Source of the DNA: Cricetomys ansorgei
Taxonomy: Eukaryota > Chordata > Mammalia > Rodentia > Nesomyidae
Direction: 5' to 3'
NCBI GenBank assembly: GCA_026225945.1
Contig: JAMJFZ010003581.1
Location: 4,590,501 to 4,654,500, forward strand
DNA: 64,000 bases
Both the position numbers and the translations under genes were made by a program. The notes under the pieces were generated by a model. That model was not told where the DNA came from. It saw nothing but the letters and a program-made list of their open reading frames with translations, and made no database searches. Below are positions 59,591 through 64,000 of this stretch, piece after piece (position 1 is the first letter of the stretch; each line of letters starts with the position of its first letter).

Positions 59591-59810
59591 TTTTAATTTA
59601 AATTGTGTGCGTGTGTGTGTGTGTGTGTGTGAGTTGTGTGTATGTTTATGTGAACTATATGCTTCCAGGTGCCCATGGAAACCAGATAGTCTCATATGTC
59701 TTGGAACTAGAGTTACAGGTAGTTATGAAGTGCCTGATGTGGGTGCTGGGAACCATATTGGGGTGCTCTGGAGGATGAAGAAAGCTCTTAAGTGATGAGC
59801 CATATCTCCA
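59591..59810 (-). mobile_element. B3-type SINE with (GT)n, reverse orientation
   Basis: (GT)n at 59603-59632, cttggaactagagttacagg and gtgctgggaaccatattggg, then cttaagtgatgagccatatc. Confidence 0.75.
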
Positions 59811-59811
59811 C

Positions 59812-59846
59812 ACAAACAAACAAACAAACAAACAAACAAACAAAAA
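59812..59846. repeat. (CAAA)n repeat
   Basis: Eight CAAA units. Confidence 0.93.
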
Positions 59847-60477
59847 CATTGCATTGAGGGAATAGAAGTACATCTTTCCATAAGGTGTTGGATAATCTTT
59901 GTGTTGCCCATTGAGAAATTCATGCTCACTCTTTTAGAGTGTATAGAATTTTATTGACACTTGCTAATGTATGTAGCTAACCTCTGTTTTCCCATGTTCT
60001 ATGTTTCATTGAGTTTGTAGTAATTATCCAAAGGACACCAGGCTGTCATGAGTGGCGAACAGCTGTTGGTGTTGGGTGCACATTGGCACGTGGAGAGTTA
60101 CACAGACCTAACTCTCACTCTCTTCTCCCAGTTGTCCTTTCTGAGGAATTCTTTGTTTAAATAGAACTCTGTCTCATTACCTCTTCCTATCAATATGAAA
60201 AATAAATAAAAAACAAATATATTCTCATATGACATAAGTAAATAGTTTTAATTATAGATGTGTACTCATTGGGAATACTAGAGAGATTTTAATTATGCAT
60301 GACTAGACTTGAATTAAAATTTCCACTGGATACCAGAGAAACACATTTTAAACAAATGCCATAATATTTTAATATTTTAACCCATTGATCTACTTACAGA
60401 ATTAAAAATGGATATATTCTTATTGTCTAGTCATTTTTTTCCATTTCAAGTTTTGTTGAATGCATATTTTCTGTATT

Positions 60478-60940
60478 TTTCTTTTAAAGAAAGGATCTCA
60501 TGTATCCCAGATTCTAAACTGGCCTCCAACTCACTCTATAGCTGAGGATGGCTTTGAACTTCTGATCTCCCTGACTCCACCTTCTAAAACAGTGGTTCTC
60601 AACCTGTGGGTCTCGATCCCTGTAGGGAGGTCAATTGACCCTTTCACAGGGGTCACCTAAGACCATCTGCACATCAGATATTTACATTACAATTAAATAA
60701 CAGTCACAAAAATTACAATTGTGATGTAGCAACAAAAATAATTTTGTGATTGGGGGTCACCACAATCTGAGTGACTGTATTAAAGGATTGCAACATTAGG
60801 AAGGTCGAGAACCACTATTCTAAAAGCTTGGATGACAGGCATGTGCCATTCTACCTGTTTTATGTGATGTTGGAGTTCAAATTCATGTCTTCATTCTTGC
60901 CAGGCAAGCACTCTACCAAATGAGCTACCTCTTCAGTCCA
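60478..60940 (-). mobile_element. B4-like SINE, reverse orientation, split by a hAT element
   Basis: Left part aaaggatctcatgtatccca to ctgactccacc; right part agcttggatgacaggcatgt to accaaatgagctacctcttc. The two halves join across the 8-bp duplication. Confidence 0.75.
60590..60817 (-). mobile_element. Non-autonomous hAT element (URR1-like), 228 bp
   Basis: Terminal inverted repeats cagtggttctcaacc and ggtcgagaaccacta. Perfect 8-bp target duplication TTCTAAAA at 60582-60589 and 60818-60825. Confidence 0.93.
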
Positions 60941-61139
60941 TTGTGCAGGAAACATCTGAAAGGCCATTTGTAGTTCTGTTGATTTTCTGTATTGATTTTA
61001 TGCTTTTATTTTTGTTGACTTACATTTTTACACTTAACGTGTCATCTCTTCTCTTTACATTGCTTATTTCCCATCGTAATTTCTCAGGATGGAAGATTAG
61101 GTCACTAACACACAAATCTTCTCCTTTCTACGTTATGTT

Positions 61140-61440
61140 TGTACCCTTTTGATGTGTATCCCATTGATTTGATAAGTATTCCAGTTGTGCATATGTACCG
61201 TGTTTTCATTATGCATCCATTTGCTGATGGGCACATAGATTAATCCTATCTCCCAGCCAATGTAAATAGAGCAGCAATGAGCAAGGATGAGCCAGTATCT
61301 CTGTGGTAGAGCCCTTTGAGTGTACATAAAGGAGGAGTACATATGGGTTTTATGATAAATCGACTTCTAGGTTTTAGAGGAACCTCCATAGTGACTGTGA
61401 CAGTTTAAAAGATTACAATTTAAAAATATTTTGACAATCT
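61140..61440 (-). mobile_element. Decayed L1 ORF2 fragment, minus strand
   Basis: atagagcagcaatgagcaag, gagccagtatctctgtggta and aggaacctccatagtgactg match the ORF2 3-prime region seen in better shape at 9570-9720. Confidence 0.65.
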
Positions 61441-61699
61441 TTCAAAAGAGATGGGTTCTTATCATATAAAAAGCATCAGTTAAGGCTAGTCTTGGTGGGT
61501 TAGAATATATAAAACTGGGTTTATACAGGAATACCTAGGAGTGTTTCTTCAGAGAACTGGTCTGAAACACCCTTACCTTTCAGGACACTTCTCCAAAATG
61601 ATCATGCTCATTGTCACATATTTTTTTCTCTAATGGAAAAATAATACTCCCTTTTTCATAAAAATATTTAAAACAATGCTATAAGTGTTCATTTTGTTT

Positions 61700-62065
61700 C
61701 TAGTCAGTGAACAAAATATTTGGCATAAACAACTTAGAAGAGGAAGGATGTATTCTGACTCATCGTTTAGGGGATACAGTTTATCATGGTGAGAAGGCGT
61801 GGCAATGGAAGGGACTGGAAGCTGCGCTCATAGGAACTTGCAGCTCAGTTTGCTTACAACTCTGCAAAATAGGAAGAAGGGTGACCCTTGCTGGAACTGG
61901 AGGGAGGACCTGGTTTTTATGCTCAAGGCCTGCCTTCCAGTACCCTACTTCCTCCATGAAGGGCCCACAATTTCCCAAAACAGTGCCCTCAGCTGGGGGC
62001 CAGACATTCAAGCACATGGTCCCGTGGGGGACATTTCATATTCAAACTGTAATGTTGTTAAGGGT
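61700..62065 (-). mobile_element. Decayed MaLR-like LTR, minus strand
   Basis: ttagaagaggaaggatgtat, tcatggtgagaaggcgtggc, tacttcctccatgaagggcc and catattcaaactgtaatg. It is heavily diverged; the frames here on both strands are not genes. Confidence 0.5.
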
Positions 62066-62840
62066 TTAGTTATTGATTGATCCATCAAACGTGTAATGAG
62101 AAACTTCTAGGAACCACATAGCTTGACCTATTATGAACCGTTAGCCTTTTCGGATCTGAAAAAATGGGCGTCTATCTGCTTAACTGAAGCCTTTGCCAAC
62201 CATCAAGTTTTCTCTGTGACTAATGTTCTTATCCACAAAACAGTGACAACAGCAGCTTATTTCATCACATTCCTGTTGGAGAACAGAAACGGAACATCTA
62301 TAAACCACCAAGCCCCATTGCCACCCACAGTGAAGTCCCCTTTCAAGGTGAAGAATTATAGATGCTTCTGCAAAGGAACAAAAATCCATTTTCAATCCTG
62401 ACACACCATTAAAGGTATAAGTTGGGCCTGGATAAACTTTATCCTTTATGCTTTCAGAATTATCTACAAGCTTTTCTTTTTCTATTTCAGTAGCCCCCTC
62501 AGGCAATTCTATTAGGTAATTGAGGAGAATCTGCCTTGATTGAAAAGATAGCCCAGAAGGCAAATCATTCAGAAAGAACTTAAGGCTTAATCCTCAGTTA
62601 TTTAAAAGATTAAGCAAGGGCTTTAACATCAGAAGAGCAAAGAGCAAGTATATGGCATTTTAAAGTACAGTCAGCAGACAGTATTAGTTCCCTTTTTTTT
62701 TTTTTTTTTTTTGATCAATATAAGGGGCAAGTAGCTGCTGCTGGTTTTTTAATCACTGATAAATTAAGCTTCCAAAAATTGCTTCTCTGCTCATAATTCA
62801 ATAACATGAGCTTGTGTTTTTTTTTTTTTCCATCCCCAAG
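62066..62840. other. No gene recognised; poly(T) runs
   Basis: Poly(T) at 62691-62713 and 62816-62830. The overlapping frames at 62123-62401 (+) and 62180-62563 (-) have no domains. Confidence 0.35.
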
Positions 62841-63053
62841 GATATGATTGGTCCTTTCAGTCAAGGGGTGGGGAGAACAGCCACGTCTAGAAAATGAGTA
62901 CCTTTTATTCAATAATGTTAAATATCAGCAGAGGTGCAAAGCTTCTGGAGTGTTGCTTTGGAAAGAACCAATAAAAAGACGTGACAGATCCGAGCAGATC
63001 CAGCTAGAAGCCCAGGAAGGAAACTTCTGGCTTTGGCAGGCCCTTCAACCCAT
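62841..63053 (+). other. Exon-like segment of unknown role
   Basis: A T-rich tract and ccatccccaag give an acceptor at 62840; ccATG|gtgagt gives a strong donor at 63054. A 77-codon frame spans most of it (62848-63081) but resembles no protein I know. It could be a non-coding exon of Opn5, which should lie downstream, or chance. Confidence 0.25.
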
Positions 63054-63109
63054 GGTGAGTTTTTACAAAGGGTTAAAATAATTTAGAAAGGACACATTCT
63101 AATATCTAC

Positions 63110-64000
63110 TGCCTAAAATTGGACTTGGAGTTGAATGGTTCATGAGAAGGGTTTATGAGGACACCCAGGCGTGATTCACAGGGCAAAGAGATCATGAACT
63201 GGATTCGATGGGGGGTGATGGGAGGGATCCTTCCTCTCTCCTCTTTTCCTTTGAGGTTATAAGAACAAGGAAAAAGATAAAACTGACCAGGGCCCTTATT
63301 CTGAATACTTATGTATAATTGAGGAAGTTTTTTATTTTTTTTCTCCTGTTGAGTTTTGGCACATATCTGTCAACTAACACTTATAAATGGCATCTCAAAA
63401 ATAGCATTTTAGGTCATTTCAGTTTTTTTTTTCCTGAAATATTCTGCTTCATCGACAAAGTAAATATGTCTTTAACCTGTATGTTCCTCTTTGTATGTTT
63501 TTTTTGAAGCTTGCATGATATACTTCATTCTTGAGAAGGAACGAATAAATTCTGTTGTTGAAAATTTCACACGAGTTTCACATTGACCATTTATTGTCAA
63601 TTCTGATTGTGTTTCATGTTGACTGTTACTATTAGGAAGTATGATTTGTAGTTATTTTGTGGCTGTAAATCATACCTCATGGTCTGCACAGATCTGTGAG
63701 CTCAGACCTGGAATATTTGAATTTGGGGCATGAGTTAGGGGATTCCTGGTCCCCTTTTCAAAGTTCTTTACTTTGGTCAAGTTTCTTTTCCCCTGATTTG
63801 AGGGCTGAGGGGGTCAGAGATGAGATGCCTGCAGAGCTTGAAGTCAAAGGTACACCTTGTAGCTGAGGATTCTCGGGTCCTGTGTTGCTTGATGATGCTC
63901 ATGGGGATTCAGAGGTTCCAGCTCCATGTCTGGGCTCTGAAGCTTCCTGTGTGCTCTTGAGACAGTTTTAGAGCAAGAGCTGTCATTGCTGAGTGCCAAA
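63110..64000. other. No gene or repeat recognised
   Basis: Single-copy-looking sequence, no coding signal. Confidence 0.35.

Noticed and set aside
62123..62563. Overlapping 92- and 127-codon frames on opposite strands
   Set aside because: No similarity to any family I know; open on both strands by base composition.
1..64000. Opn5, tRNA, rRNA, snRNA or CRISPR features
   Set aside because: I looked for opsin helices and for RNA gene signatures beyond SINE heads and found none; tRNA-like A/B boxes all belong to SINEs.

Overview
The window is nuclear DNA from a muroid rodent. It has B1-, B2-, B3- and B4-type SINEs, rodent L1 3-prime ends, several rodent LTR families, non-autonomous hAT elements with CAGTGGTTCTCAAC ends, and many (CA)n tracts. 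I cannot fix the species. No rat ID-type SINE was seen, which argues weakly against rat. No bacterial, plasmid or CRISPR features are present.

One protein-coding gene can be supported: Adgrf4 (Gpr115), an adhesion GPCR, on the + strand. Eight coding exons splice in frame, all at GT-AG sites: 13839-13922, 15402-15456, 15816-15967, 18105-18353, 20005-21387, 26198-26239, 26685-26744 and 28338-28385. They give a 690-residue receptor with a signal peptide, a short Cys-rich module, a GAIN-like region, a degenerate GPS, a tethered-agonist-like segment, seven membrane helices and a short tail. The large 461-codon exon 20005-21387 carries most of the GAIN region and nearly the whole 7TM bundle.

Layout: 1-13.8 kb is upstream sequence with SINEs, a 5-prime-truncated L1 on the minus strand (about 7.65-10.87 kb), a MaLR-like LTR, a large (CCA)n tract and two hAT elements in opposite orientation. 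No promoter or non-coding first exon could be placed. 13.8-28.4 kb is the gene, with repeat-filled introns. 28.4-64 kb is intergenic and mostly mobile-element debris: an L1 split by an LTR (29.1-30.5 kb), a decayed class I endogenous retrovirus with both LTRs (43.86-49.11 kb), a (CG)n/(CA)n block at its 3-prime edge, a 30-bp minisatellite (50.2 kb), a 410-bp (CA)n-rich block (51.75-52.16 kb), and an LTR-in-LTR nest (53.37-54.49 kb) that also holds an inverted copy of a 219-bp segment from 1 kb away. In mammals ADGRF2 lies upstream of ADGRF4 and OPN5 downstream; I found exons of neither.

I found no undescribed gene system. The points most worth a second look are the 219-bp inverted templated copy, the duplicated splice-acceptor segment of the first coding exon, the non-canonical GPS, an exon-like segment at 62.84-63.05 kb and a CTCF-like site at 33.1 kb.
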